Below are positions 42,242-57,187 of a stretch of 64,000 nt of DNA, in pieces (the first letter of the stretch is position 1; every line of letters begins with the position of its first letter). The stretch is from Flaccisagitta enflata. Lineage: Eukaryota > Chaetognatha > Sagittoidea > Aphragmophora. The notes beneath the pieces were generated by a model. That model searched no databases. It saw only the letters and a program-made list of their open reading frames with translations, and was not told the origin of the DNA. The DNA lies in NCBI GenBank assembly GCA_965153355.1, contig OZ231126.1:70122001-70186000 (forward strand), given 5' to 3'. A program made the position numbers and the translations under genes.

Positions 42242-43330
42242 GACTAAGACTATTTACTGATTGACGTTTCAATCTATCGTGTGATTGAGATACAACCATG
42301 CTTACTTCTGACATACGCAAAAAGCGTCAAAGTGAGTAAGAAGAAAGAAATGATCATCTGATTTTGTCATAACTTGCGCTACATGAAACAAATTCGTAGA
42401 TCTTATTTGTGTCTATTGGCTCTAAAAATTCTAAAAACTCTAAAAAACCTTCAGTTAACATTTGCTCCGGATATTAAGAGCTTTATCAACAAGTATTTGA
42501 ATTGCCGCCAAAGGATCTCTTCCTACTTAAACTGACGGCCGGTTATCCGCAGATGAGGATTGTAGACATAACATTATTACATTATTACGATGGTATTTTA
42601 GATCTCTCGCCCGAACTCGTGAGCAGCTCAAGCTCATTTTCTGGATTTATTCTTTTGAGTTTTGAAGTCTTCAAATGCTCATTAGATGGTTTTTGCCTTC
42701 AGACTTGCCGTTTCTTGTGCCTCTCGGACAGGAAATATATAAATAATTAGCAGTGTTTAGCCCTATATGCTTTTTTTCTCCACCGGGAGGGTAAAAAATA
42801 ATATACTCGAACTTGTTTAGGTCTTTTGGAAAATACGTTTCTGCAATTCCAAGCAGCCTCATTTGTGTTTTGACTTGGAGGTTAGGACATCTTTCTTTTT
42901 TCTCTCTCTTTCTTCTTCTTCTTTCTTATTTTCTTTTCTTTTTTTAACATTTCTTCGCCTTCTCGGAGATTTTCTTGTTGAGAAAAAAGCCCCAAGGTTT
43001 AGAAGGTGGGTAAAGATGAGGAGGAAGAAGAGGAAGAGGAAGAGTAGGAGGAAGTGGAGAGTGAGGAGTGAGGAAAGCGAGGATCAGGGGGAGTTAAAAT
43101 TACGAAACAAACTCTTTTTCTTTGCCCTCATGGAACGTCAAATGAAATAAACACCGGGAGGCAAGACTCACGCGTGTGTGAGAAGAGAAAATTGACGGTG
43201 GGAGGTGACGTAGTGAGACACAGACAGACAGATTCACAAACATAATGACAGACAGACAGACAGACTCACAAACTTAATGACAGACAGACAGATAGATTCA
43301 CACAAAGGGAGTAAAAACTTAGTTGGACTG
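42242..43330. other. No gene recognised; short purine- or pyrimidine-rich stretches
   Basis: TC-rich at 42890-42950, GA-rich at 43015-43080, CAGA repeats at 43215-43300. Frames of ~80-95 residues show no family and no splice-consistent extension. Confidence 0.4.
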
Positions 43331-43339
43331 GTTGAGGTG

Positions 43340-44041
<702 letters not shown>

Positions 44042-44046
44042 ATGTT

Positions 44047-44110
<64 letters not shown>

Positions 44111-44114
44111 TTTT

Positions 44115-44154
<40 letters not shown>

Positions 44155-44340
44155 TCGTTCGTTCGTTCGTTCGTTCGTTCGTTCGTTCGTTCGTTTGTTT
44201 GTTTGTTTGTTTGTTTGTTTGTTTGTTTGTTTGTTTGTTTGTTTGTTTGTTCGTTCGTTCGTTCGTTCGTTCGTTCGTTCGTTCGTTCGTTCATTTGTTC
44301 GTTCGTTTGTTCGTTTTTGTTTGTTTCTATTTTTGCTTCT
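44042..44340. repeat. Four-phase tetranucleotide array TTTC-GTTC-GTTT-GTTC
   Basis: (TTTC)n 44042-44156, (GTTC)n to about 44196, (GTTT)n to about 44250, (GTTC)n to about 44293, then mixed. Adjacent blocks differ by one base per unit. The Ser-Phe, Arg-Ser-Phe-Val and Cys-Leu-Phe-Val frames are artefacts. Confidence 0.95.
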
Positions 44341-44439
44341 TCCTTTCTTTTTTCTTTCTCCCTTTTTTCTAACTCCTTTTCTTTCTTCCTTTCTCCCTGT
44401 CTATATGGAATTTGCTTTTTCTCAATTACCATCTGTTGT

Positions 44440-44720
44440 TTTTTTTTTTTTGGGGGGGGGGTTTTCATGTTCATTTTACCTCAATCGATATTGTTTAGTT
44501 ATTATCCTATTCCTTATCATCGTTTTTTTGGACTGGGCTTTTTGTTTCTTTTTTCGTTTCTTTTTTGTTTCTTTTTTTTTCTTTTTTAGATGCGTCCGTC
44601 AGGAAGGCATCTCTATAAGAGGATCTGTCCGTCCGTCGGTCCGTCCGTCCGTCCCTCCATCCGTCGGTTGGTCCGTCCGTCACGCCTGTGCAAAAAACGC
44701 GTTTCTCGGCTGTTTTTGGC
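44440..44720 (-). mobile_element. T/G runs and B-family-like fragment
   Basis: A T run followed by a G run at about 44440-44460 and T-rich sequence. Then 'ctctataagaggatctgtcc', (GTCC)n and 'cgcctgtgcaaaaaacgcg' at 44607-44700, matching the B tail and tetranucleotide part in minus orientation. Confidence 0.5.
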
Positions 44721-45090
44721 CACGGTGATCAACCAACATGTTTTGAGAGTCTTTTCACCCGTCTGTTCGTCCATCTGTCTCTTCATACATATGTCGCATA
44801 ATCAATACACGCTGAGACACAGCCCGGACGCATCGTTGCCCGGTCGGGCTTGTTTTTCTTTTTGCCAATAAACAAGACATGCTCTCGACACGTGGTGACC
44901 TCGATTCGCGCCGAAGAACTGTTGTGCCAAATAAGGGCAAAAAAAAGCATGAAATGACGTTATGATTGACGACCCTCTTTTCACCTGCCGCATTAATGCC
45001 GCACCTGCATCGCACCTGTACCGTATCTGCACCGTACCTGCCGCATCTGCCGCAACAAGCCAGGTGAAGACGGGCGCAAAGATTTCGGAG

Positions 45091-45870
<780 letters not shown>

Positions 45871-46010
45871 ATGATGGTGATGATAGTTGATGAAGAAGGA
45901 GAAGTGCAGCACACGCTGTCCACCGTGTTTTGGTTTATAACCATTTTTGCAATCAAAGCATTATGCCTTATGAGCACGCGGACTATTTGAGACATAAACA
46001 GGTACAAAAG

Positions 46011-46185
46011 AAGAAAAGCGTTTAAACTTCAAAGCAAAAGGAAGACCTTCGCAGCAGGCCAGGTGGTTGGGCAGGCAACAAAACAAGAGAAGAAGAAAAG
46101 CGTTTAAACTTCAAAGCAAAAGGAAGACCTTCGCAGCAGGCCAGGTGGTTGTGCACTGCACAATGTGCAGGCAACAAAACAAGCG
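46011..46185 (+). repeat. ~80-bp tandem duplication
   Basis: 'gcgtttaaacttcaaagcaa' to 'ggcaggcaacaaaacaag' occurs at 46019-46087 and again from 46100. The second copy has an extra 'tgcactgcacaatgtg' palindromic insert. The rest appears identical, so the duplication is recent. Confidence 0.85.
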
Positions 46186-46320
46186 GCTAGTCGCATTCTA
46201 GCCTTGTTGTTGACCTCGGCCTCGCACGTTTTCTCACACCGCGCGACTGCAAAGCCATAAAAAAGTGCTTCTTTTATCACACTGAAGAGAAATGTCTGCA
46301 ACAGTTTAATGCGTTGTCGA

Positions 46321-46552
46321 GAACAAGGCCAGAAACATGGTTACACAAGTCGCGTACAGGTCGGCAGAGGTAGATAGGTCAATTTAGCATCGGGACAGGA
46401 AGCAATGAAGCAAAAATCGCCCATTAACGCCAATTAAGACAAGTGTGACCAACCAAAGGACAAATCAACCGACTGACAGACCAACCGACCGACCGACCGA
46501 CCGACCGACCAACAAACGGGTGATACAGTTGTGTGCACAAAGCCGCAAATCT
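46321..46552 (+). mobile_element. B-family element, diverged
   Basis: 'acaaggccagaaacatggtt', GTCGCGTACAGGTCGG, 'aagtgtgaccaaccaaagg', (GACC)n about 46480-46510, 'gggtgatacagttgtgtgc'. The 3' hairpin is degraded. Confidence 0.65.
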
Positions 46553-47035
46553 AAAAATACTACGGCAATTGAGACTTATTTTTCTTCTGTCACCTTTGAT
46601 AGATTTTTTCTTCGTCGATCTTGCAATGTCAACAACTCCAAAATAGGCTCTGTCCTTCTGTCGGTCCATCCGTCGGTCCGTCGAAAAGTGGAAAAACAAG
46701 CATTTCAGATGCTTTTTCGGGTATGTGCCCACCCGTCTACAACGATAGTGTGACCCCGCGTCACTTGTTTTATTTTTCTTGCTTCAAAACGTAGTTTAGT
46801 CAAAAGTCATAATTTGTGTGTACCGTCTTTCTTGAAAGACGCTGACAACATCTGCTCTATAAAAACCCGGATTTTGCCTCGGCTGCTGATTTTGTGCCAA
46901 GAAAAAAAAAAGAGGTTTTGAAAAAGAAAGTGCCACAATTTGCCGAAAGAGCGCCAAAAAGCGCCTTTTCCCGACCACGCATCCAAAATAGGAGATTGAA
47001 GGTCTGAGACTGAAATTTAAAAATAACAAAAAAGA
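46553..47035. other. No gene recognised
   Basis: Short GTCGGTCC patch at 46660-46685; otherwise unique-looking with no recognised coding signal. Confidence 0.35.
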
Positions 47036-47421
47036 TAGTCGCAAAAGCGTTAGATGGTCAGCGGTAGGTTGTGGTTGCAGTTGAGAGAGGAGCGGGATAG
47101 TGGCCCAAAAGGGGTCGATGACCTATGCTTTCACACATATGGGGGATTTTCTCCTCCTTCTCCTTCTTCTCCTTCTTCTCCTCCATCCGTCCCCATCCCC
47201 TCTGACTCAGATCCAAGCCTCAAGGCCCAAATTCCAGCCTTGAGGCCCAAATCCCAGCCTTGAGGCCCAAATCCCAGCCTCGAGGCCCAAATCCCAGCCT
47301 TGAGGCTCAAATCTCCACCTCAAGAGAATTTGGGATTTGGGGACAAACGAAGGAGAAGGAGGAGAAAATCCCCCTATGGTTGAAAGCATAGGTCATCGAC
47401 CCCTTCAGGGCCGCTGCCCAA
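47036..47421 (+). mobile_element. C-family foldback-type element, copy C7
   Basis: Starts TAGTCGCAAAAGCG with GATGGTCAGCGGTA, then 'gatgacctatgctttcacac', CTCCTTCTC tract, ~20-bp core of CCTTGAGGCCCAAATCCCAG, inverted 'gaaagcataggtcatcgacc' and 'ccttcagggccgctgccca'. The shortest clear copy of the 20-bp-core type. Confidence 0.8.
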
Positions 47422-47486
47422 AAGGAATGAAAAAATGAAAAAAAAGTCGAGAAAAACGCCCGCGTAAGGAGAGATGACAGAGGATG

Positions 47487-47755
<269 letters not shown>

Positions 47756-48649
47756 GAGTTGCATGGAAACAAATAGGTATTTTTCGTCAGACTTCCTTAA
47801 TTTTTGGCGATTTGTGCGTGTAACTAGTCTGTAGACAAAACACAAGTAGTGATCTAAGCAACAAACATGGTCTGCAGCCCTATCAGATCCATGCTCTTGA
47901 GAACACATGAATGAATTTTCATCCAGATTTGGGAAAGTGATGCCTGACAGCCTGACAGCATGACAGCCTTTGGGATTCTGAACAGAGAAGACGATGGCAG
48001 AAAAAAGTTGAAGTTAAAGATCGCTTAGACGCACTCGTCTAAAAATGTACTTGGCATAACATAACAGTATCTAAAAAAATGCTTTCAAAGCGTTATACAT
48101 TATGGATTTTGCAAAGAATGTGGAGATTTCTATCGAATAAGGACAATTCCTGAGATGCGCTGTGAAAGGAATGAAGGAGGGGAAAGGGGAAGAAAGAGGG
48201 AAAAAGATTTCAAGGAATGAACGCTAGCACTCATTTTTTTCGTCGTGTTCATGGAAACAACGAGAAAACTGATCAATCGCATGTACGCTACTCCATTCGT
48301 TTGTCTGTTCGCAAGTCGTTCCGTCAGTCCATCGATTTCGAACGGCTTTTGGCCTACTGCTCAATCGCACTTGTTGAGAAAATTTCTCATAAGGTCATTA
48401 GTTAACGGTTAAACTTGTTTCGCTGGCTCGGCTCATGGGGAAATACATTCAAACATACGCCATTCACGCCTTCACACACACCAATACACATACCATACAC
48501 ACTCATGCGCAACGACATTGATACTAAGTTACTAATCCACTAACAATTACAAATTTGCAGCCTGCAGCCTGCTGCCTGCTGCCAGCAGGTAAAGACGGTA
48601 TAAGCTAGATCTATTTCCGAGCATACCTTTTCTTTGTGACGCCCTTCCG
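47756..48649. other. No gene recognised
   Basis: Unique-looking sequence. The ~62-residue frame at 48217 has no recognised family. Confidence 0.35.
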
Positions 48650-48714
48650 AACTCTCTCTGTCTCTGTCTCTGTCTCTCTGTCTCTGTCTCTGTCTCTCTC
48701 TTTGTCCCTCTCTT

Positions 48715-48762
<48 letters not shown>

Positions 48763-48890
48763 ATTACATTATTTCAAACCCGCTGCAAGAGTTTCGTTGC
48801 CATACTAACGTCTTTTTACCATTTTTCCCCCAATTGAAGCCGCAGCCGCAGCCGCAGCCGCAGCCAAAGCCGCAGCATTTTTTTCGCCAT
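48650..48890. repeat. (CT)n-(CTGT)n tract and (GCAGCC)n
   Basis: CTCTGT/CT repeats 48652-48758; short GCAGCC hexamer repeat at about 48841-48875. Confidence 0.9.
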
Positions 48891-49095
48891 GTGTAAACAA
48901 GATTTTTCTCAGGCGCTATTTGTTCTCCTAACAACAACAGCAACTACAACAAGAGCAACAAGGGAAACGTAGAGAGAAATTCAAGATGATACAAGTTGGA
49001 ATAGAAAGGCCCAACAAGATAAACATGCGGCCCTATAAATTCAGTCATGGCGAGGTCGTTGCTGAAACAATTGGGCAATGTTACATGCAACATGT

Positions 49096-49514
49096 AACAT
49101 TTGAGGTTTTCATTTCAATTCTTCAAAGGACAACCTTTGTTGAGAGAGCTCTCAAATCTAAACAGATTGACCAAAATTATTCTGCTTGGCCTCTTTAGAT
49201 CACATTGTTTACAATTTTTTTGATTGTTGCAAAAATTGAAGGCTGCGGTTAAACATATTGCTCTCAAGTTATCTTATATCAACACAAAACCAAACCGATT
49301 AAATGATCTTTTTGGTGCTTGTTGAGAAATTAAGGATACACTGATCTTGAGTGAAAAATCATAAACCAATCCCATAGAAACTCAAAACAGAAGCAGTTCA
49401 CAGATCAAAATATTACAAAATGACTAGAAACTGATTCATTTGAACATAGGTTTCATTCAGTGAGTGATAAGACTGACTTTTCTCCAGCTGTCCGTATATT
49501 TATTTCCTAGATAG
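49096..49514 (-). mobile_element. T-family MITE, truncated copy T3
   Basis: Reverse-complement match to about two thirds of T2: 'ttcttcaaaggacaaccttt', 'cagattgaccaaaattattc', 'tctccagctg', ending 'tatttcctagatag' followed by TA (49515-49516). The opposite terminus is missing. Diverged from T2 by about 25% by eye. Confidence 0.7.
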
Positions 49515-50410
49515 TAGTAGGAATAGGTAGGATAAATTGGTGAGATTCAGAAACTACTTCGAAAGATCTATCATCTGGAACCAATCCGTTCCAGTGACTC
49601 AAACCATGTAGAAATGAGAGCGATTTGAAGATGACAACCCTTTTCTAAAAATGGCAAAAATGACTAAATTGGTACAGTTTTTGTTGGCGTGATTGTCAAC
49701 ACTCAAACTTAGGTATTTTCTTTGTAGATCAAGCTCTTCATTATGAATTTTTTCAACCAATGACAAGATATTGTCCCACTAAGTTGGGATATCACTTCTG
49801 TTGAAAATCTATTACTCCCCATATAACATCGGGAAAAGAAAGGTTGAGTGATATCAATTGAGTGGCGGTAAAAAAGTTGCACAAAAGTTTAAGTGACAAG
49901 TCCTCTTAGAACTTATGTTAAAGCTCCGCAAATGGTCACTACACTAAATGGATGTGATTTTACCCTAAGTAGGACATCATATCAAGTACTGTAAAAAAGA
50001 ATTCCCTTAATTACTTTATATCTAATGTACCAGTAATGGCGGCTGTCGCCGTGAGGAAAAAAGTCGTAAGCATTGGTCACTTTTCACCAAGCTTTTGTCT
50101 TTAGTCACTGCAAATCTTTTTTTCTATTAGATCAAATCAATAGCAATTGTATGTATTGATTGCACTGAAAATCAGAGAAAAATAGGAGAGAGCCGAATGA
50201 GCTAGATGAGCTAAAATGCTCAAAATCACTCAACCAGACAATCAGCTATGCTCACTGACATGCTTTCTTGTATTTACATGCTCCCATCAAAACATTTATT
50301 TATCCCATTAAAAATTAGAGAAAAAAAAACTGAGCTAAATGAGCTAAGTGAGCTAAAATGCTTAAAAACACCCTCACAGATGAGCAGTTATGCTCACTGA
50401 TATTCTTTTT
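49515..50410. other. No gene recognised
   Basis: AT-rich. The phrase 'gagctaaatgagctaaaatgc' (in variants) recurs near 50200 and 50340, and again after C8 near 50990, so the surrounding ~150 bp is a diverged repeat interrupted by C8. Confidence 0.45.
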
Positions 50411-50916
50411 GGGCAGCGGCCCCAAAGGGCCGATGTCCTGTAGGACAATTTCCAGACGTCCGTCTGTCCGTCTGTACGTCCGTCCGTCCATCCCCCCCCC
50501 CCGCTAAAGCTTCTGAGCCTCAAATTCCATTGAATAACATGGAAAATTGAAGAAATGCAAAAATGCGAGATTCCCATTGAATAACATGGAAAATTTACCA
50601 GAGGTTAAAAACATATGAAATTCCTACTTGATAAAATGGGAAATTGATAGAATTATGAAATAAATGCAGAATTCAGATCCGATAGCATGGAAAATTGAGA
50701 AAAAATATTCAAAAAAATGCAATGTCTCATTGAATAACATGGAAAATAGCCCCAAAGCCCAAAGGTCTTCTCAGGACGTCTGGAAATTCACCCCTGTGTC
50801 CTACAGGACATCGCCCCTTTGTGGCCGCTGCCCTGCTCTCACCCCACTTCTTCAGCTGATCACTCCAAGCAGGGCATCGGGTACCGCTGACCATGTGCAA
50901 TTCTTGGATGACTAGT
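50411..50916 (-). mobile_element. C-family foldback-type element, copy C8, AT-rich core
   Basis: Left 'gggcagcggccccaaagggc' and TGTCCTGTAGGACAA. Core is CCATTGAATAACATGGAAAA-type units (about 50525-50750). Right end 'tgtcctacaggacatcgccc', GGGTACCGCTGACCATG and 'cttggatgactagt'. The outer ACTAGTC block is on the right, opposite to C4-C5. Confidence 0.75.
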
Positions 50917-51512
50917 TTGTATCTGCTTTCTTAAACATGTATCAAAATATCTATTCATTTATTACATTTAAAATAAAAAAAAGAAACTGAGCTAAATGAG
51001 CTAAATGAGCTAGAATCCTCCAAAACACCCTCACAGATGAGCAGCTATGCTCATAAACATGTTTTCTTGTATTTGCCTGCTCAAACAAATGTAAATACAC
51101 TCCTTTTTTGATCCTACTCAAAATCATAAAAAATTGAAAAAAATTCAATTCACAATTTTCATAAATAAATCTTTAAAAAATCATTACGCAAAAAATATAT
51201 GTCGTAGAGCATTCTGCTTGGCGCCAAATGAAAGAGAATTATTAAATTTACTTACCTTATCAATTTCATCGGAGGCCTCATTTGGTCGGTGGAGATTCCC
51301 AACTTTCCCATAAGAAAATGAAAACCCTGTTTCTCTCGAATATGTCAAAAAATCGAAGACTGACTTCGACTTTTTTCCCGACAAATGAATATTTTCTTCA
51401 AGTGAACGAAGACTTTTGTCCTAGGTAGTCTTGGCAATAACGGAAATTCGACTATGATGGATGAAAATTTGTTGGTCTCTTTGTAACAGTTATTGCCGCA
51501 GTCCTCTGTATC

Positions 51513-51690
51513 AAAACAAGGCCGGATACACGGCCGTCAGTTGCGGACGGGTGGGCAGGGGTGGAAATGCGCGTTTTCCCACTTTTCAACTCGAGCGTGA
51601 CGGACCGACCAACCGACCGACCAACCAACCGACCGACCAACGGACGGACGGACAAAGCCTCTTATAGAGTTGCGTGTCCGCAACTAAAAA
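51513..51690 (+). mobile_element. B-family element
   Basis: CAAGGCCGGATACACGG, 'cggacgggtgggcaggggtg', GACCAACC repeats, 'acaaagcctcttatagagtt' and 'gcaactaaaaa'. Same subtype as the copy at 7368-7560. Confidence 0.8.
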
Positions 51691-51989
51691 CAGATGAACA
51701 AACGTAATTGCAGAAGGGTGGACGAAACACACAAATGCAATGACAGAGATAGACCAACTCTAAAACTTGCCGAGAAACGAGGATGCTTCTTAGAAATAAC
51801 CACATGAGGGAAAACACGCAAGAAAAATCTCGGCCTCCGGTCTCTGTGGGTTTCTTTCAACACATAAGCCCCATTTCCTCATAACCCTCTTCTAAAACCC
51901 CTTCGTGTTTTTACTCTCTTTTGTCTTCTACTCCTCCCCCCTCTTCCCCCTCCTCACTATCTTTTCTTACCTGAGTTACCTCTCCTTTT

Positions 51990-52310
51990 TGGGCAGCGGC
52001 CCCAAAGAGCCGATGTCCTGTAGGACACAGAGGTGAATTTCCAGACGTCCGTCCGTCCGTATGTACATCCGTACGTACGTCCCCCCCAAGCTTCTCAAGC
52101 CTAAAATTCCCATTGAATAACATAGGAAATTGACAAAATTCAAACTTCCCATAGAATAACATAGAAAATTGATGAAAATTGAGACGTCTGGAAATTCACC
52201 CCTGTGAGGCCCTTTAGGGCCGCTGCCCTGCTCTCACTCCAATGCTTCAGCTAATCACTCCAAGCAGGGCAGCGGGTACCGCTGACCATGTGCGATCCTT
52301 GGATGACTTG
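51990..52310 (-). mobile_element. C-family foldback-type element, short copy C9
   Basis: 'gggcagcggccccaaagagc', TGTCCTGTAGGACACAG, GTCC repeats, barely two AT-core units ('cccattgaataacat'), a shortened right arm and 'cgggtaccgctgaccatgtg' with 'gatccttggatgact'. It appears to be a core-contracted version of C8. Confidence 0.75.
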
Positions 52311-52594
52311 TTCTCTCATCTTGCTTTGTCACTTTAATCTTTTTCTCTCCTATTTCTTCTTTTTTATTCATTCTTTTTTTTTCTAACAAGATTGTGAATA
52401 GAATATGCAGCAAAGAATGAATAAATGGGATGAAATTGAAAACCCAATCAATATTTCATACAGAATCTCATTAAGGTAGTTCTTTTTTTAACTTTGTGTT
52501 AACTGTACTTGTCTCCCACCCTCACTTCCTTCCTTCCTTTCTTCATCCTACAATCATCTACTGTAAAATACTATCTTCTTTCTTTTCCCATCCA

Positions 52595-52597
<3 letters not shown>

Positions 52598-52652
<55 letters not shown>
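52598..52652. repeat. (CT)n microsatellite
   Basis: About 55 bp of CT dinucleotides. Confidence 0.95.
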
Positions 52653-52659
<7 letters not shown>

Positions 52660-53348
52660 ATTCCACATGATGGATAATGAAGTCTCTTATTGGCTTGAAA
52701 TAATTGGTAATCCAATCCATCATCCACTGTTACAGTTCATTATAACTTTGTGCGCAGACAGACAATAGCTAAATCATAAGAATAAGGTAATCAATATCAA
52801 GAAAAATTGTTGTATCACCAATTATGTCATAAAGAAATGAAGGAAATTGTGACATGGAAATAGAAAGATGGGACGGTATGACCAACCGACTGCATACAAT
52901 TGTAGAGTGTTTGACGTTCACGCCTCGCTTATTAAAACGAAACCTCGGTTTGTAATTTTCCTTGTTTCCTAGTATGTACGATAGTAAATCTATGTAGTAG
53001 TTTGTTAGACAACATCTCACAGGAATCACTGTTGCAATAAGAATATCACATACTTGTAAAACTGCTTTTCACAAAAGCCAATGTCTTGATTACAAATCTA
53101 AAATTCTAGTTTTCTTTTTTTCTTGATGAAGCAAACGTCTAAGATGAACTGAGTTGAGCACTGCTGATTTAAAGTTTGTTTTGAATCATTTCGAGTGCAT
53201 GACCAGACGGATATTCAAAATTAGTGTTTAATTATTTCTTAAACAAATCTAAAGTTGGTAAACATACACTTTAGTCATGCTCAAGTAAAAAGCATGTTTA
53301 GGCGTTTTTGAACAACGTTTGTGAACGAGCTCTTCTGATACAATACTA
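52653..53348. other. No gene recognised
   Basis: Unique-looking AT-rich sequence; small frames on the minus strand have no recognised family. Confidence 0.35.
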
Positions 53349-53564
53349 CCTTGCTAATAAGGATATCAACATCTGAAATGAAGCCTTTACTTTCGAAGAG
53401 TGGTGCTCCTGAACAAAAAAAATTACAATTACCAAATTGGTCGCAATTTAACGAGTTTAAACAAATATTCAAAATGAGACCAAACTGATCATTATAGCTT
53501 TAATTTTTTAGGAGCAACACTCTTCCAAAGTTAACGCTTATTTTCTGATATACTTATTAGCAAA
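53349..53564. mobile_element. 216-bp inverted-repeat MITE
   Basis: Left arm 'cttgctaataaggatatcaa' through GAAGAGTGGTGCTCCTGA is matched in inverted form by the right arm TTTAGGAGCAACACTCTTCC through 'tgatatacttattagcaa'. A fragment of the same arm occurs at about 58750-58790. No frame. Confidence 0.7.
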
Positions 53565-53606
53565 AGAAAGAACAGGTCGATGTTCTCTCGCGAATAAAAC
53601 ATTATC

Positions 53607-53822
53607 TAACAGGGTGTGCAAAACAATTTGCACTGGTGCTCTAACTTACAAAACATAAAAATCATCTTTACAGATGGCCCACTGCAATAGAATTTTAATT
53701 GAAGAATCCCTGAAGTAACCATATACTATGATAAAATTTTTGTAAAACTGGGCCAAGTGGAATCATGCTTTTTACATCCTGTATGCTTCAGCATTTGTGA
53801 AAATTTTTTGCACACCCTGTTA
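53607..53822. mobile_element. 216-bp TA-flanked MITE with ACAGGGTGTGCAAAA ends
   Basis: TA then ACAGGGTGTGCAAAA at the left; TTTTGCACACCCTGT then TA at the right. TA target plus ACAGGGTGT-type termini fits Tc1/mariner-derived MITEs. Interior is AT-rich without a frame. Confidence 0.75.
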
Positions 53823-54099
53823 ATTCCGATAGAAAGAAAAAAAATTTTTTTTCAATCTCTTTGCGTTGCATAATCACCAATACCCGTTATCCTTTAATTG
53901 AGAAAATGTACTGTTGGTGAAAGGGATTAGGAAGGCGCGGGTGAGGGGTGCAACGGTAAGAGGGGTGAAATCTAGATCTTGTGGGGGTTGAAGCTGATGT
54001 TCTTGGCTGGGTTTTTGTCTGGTAAATTGGGGGAAGTTGAGAGAGTTGGAGGAGCAAGAACAGAAGGAAGTGGAAGCTGCTGCCCCTACTCAAAGGAAA

Positions 54100-54172
54100 A
54101 ACAAGGCCGGATACATGGCAATCTAGTCGCGGACGGTTGGGCCGGAGAAGTAATGCGAAAACCGCTTGCAAT
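54100..54172 (+). mobile_element. B-family 5' fragment
   Basis: CAAGGCCGGATACATGGC, GTCGCGGACGGTTGGGC and 'gaaaaccgcttgcaatt'; directly followed by another B head. Confidence 0.65.
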
Positions 54173-54879
54173 TAAACAAGGCCGGATACACGGCTACCCT
54201 AGTCGCGTGCGGGTGGGCAGGAGCAGTGCTAGAGAAGGTCACTAGGGCATCTGGGCAGGAGCCGTATGCTCAAAAAGCTCAAAAAACGCCAAGAAAGTAA
54301 TAGTCGCAAAAGCGTTAGATGGTCAGCGGCACCCGTTGCCCCTATGTGAGTTTATGTGGGTGTGAGGTGGTTAGAGGGGCAGCAGCCCCGAAGGGGCCGA
54401 TGACCTATGCTGTTTTTATTTGAGCCTCAAGGCTGGAATTAGGGCATTGAGGCTGGGATTAGAGCCTCGGGGCTGGGATTTAAACCTCGGGGCTGGAATT
54501 TGAACCTCGGGGCTGGGATTTGAGCCTCGGGGCTGGGATTTGAGCCTTGAGGCTGGGATTTGAGCCTCGAGGCTGGGATTTGAGCCTCAAGGCTGGGCTT
54601 TGAACCTCGAGGCTGGGATTTGAGCTTCCTGGCTGAAATTTGAGCCTCCAGGCTGGGATTTGAGCCTCGAGGCTAGGATTTGGGTCTTGAGGCTGAGATA
54701 TGGGCCTGGAGTCGGGGGGGGGGGGGTACACTGAAGAAGAAAAGGGAGAAATTTCTGCATATGTGTGCATATGGGGCCGCTGCCCAAAAAGGGGACCGAC
54801 CGACCGACCGACCGACCGACCGACCGACCGACCGACCGACATAGCGGGGTGTAGAGTCGCGTAGCACGCGACTAAAAAT
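54173..54879 (+). mobile_element. B-family element interrupted by C10
   Basis: Left piece 54173-54299 (CAAGGCCGGATACACGG to 'acgccaagaaagtaa'); right piece 54790-54879 ('ggggaccgaccgacc' to 'agcacgcgactaaaaa'). Together they match the uninterrupted copy at 16288-16542. Confidence 0.8.
54300..54789. mobile_element. C-family foldback-type element, copy C10, inside a B element
   Basis: TAGTCGCAAAAGCG and GATGGTCAGCGGCACCCG, 'ccccgaaggggccgatgacc', a core of ~16 copies of GAGGCTGGGATTTGAGCCTC, a G run, then 'gcatatggggccgctgccca'. Insertion into the B element dates C10 as younger than that copy. Confidence 0.8.
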
Positions 54880-54974
54880 GTTACGGACGGATGGGCCGCC
54901 CGACGGACGTATCCGCAACTAAAAATGGCAAATATTGATTGACAGAAAACAAGGCTAATGAGGTCAACGATTTT

Positions 54975-55072
54975 TGCTCGTTGAATGAATGAATGAATGA
55001 ATGAATGAATGAATGAATGAATGAATGAATGAATGAATGAATGAATGAATGAATGAATGAATGAATGAATTA
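54975..55072. repeat. (GAAT)n microsatellite
   Basis: About 95 bp of GAAT tetranucleotides. Confidence 0.95.
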
Positions 55073-55271
55073 AATATTCTGATTAAAAACTTTGCGGGAC
55101 GGTCACGCTGTGACTAACCAACAGACTAACAGACCAACCAACAAACATAGCTTCTCATGGAGATACGAGGACGCTAAATGCATCTAGAAAGAGGAGAGAA
55201 TTCCGCAACAAAAACTCAATAGTCAAGATGCGTGTATGGACATTCTTCGACGTGGTCGTAGATGGAAGAAA

Positions 55272-55418
55272 AAACAAGGCCGGATACACGGCTATCTTAG
55301 TCGCGGGCGGGTGGACAGGGTCGGCGAAAAAAAGCAAAGTGTGACGGACCGACTGACCGACCGACCAACCGACAGACGGACAGAGCGGGTTGTAGATTCG
55401 CGTGCACGCGACTAAAAA
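55272..55418 (+). mobile_element. B-family element, compact copy
   Basis: CAAGGCCGGATACACGG, 'gcgggcgggtggacagggtc', 'aaagtgtgacggaccgactg', GACC repeats, 'gcgggttgtagattcgcgtg' and 'cacgcgactaaaaa'. One of the shortest complete copies (~147 bp). Confidence 0.85.
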
Positions 55419-55611
55419 GAGTGAAGACAAAAAAGGTGAAGATAATGAGATTTCAGACAAGAAGATGTCAAGCAGAGGTGAAGAAAAGAGATCAGAAGGT
55501 CTCTCCATGTGCGATTTTGGCTCATCTAAAGGTCGTAGCCCCGAATTATGGCGACTGTGAATTATGCGTGTGAAGGTGTGAGGATGTGTGTGTATGTGTT
55601 TGTGTTTTGTG

Positions 55612-57187
<1,576 letters not shown>

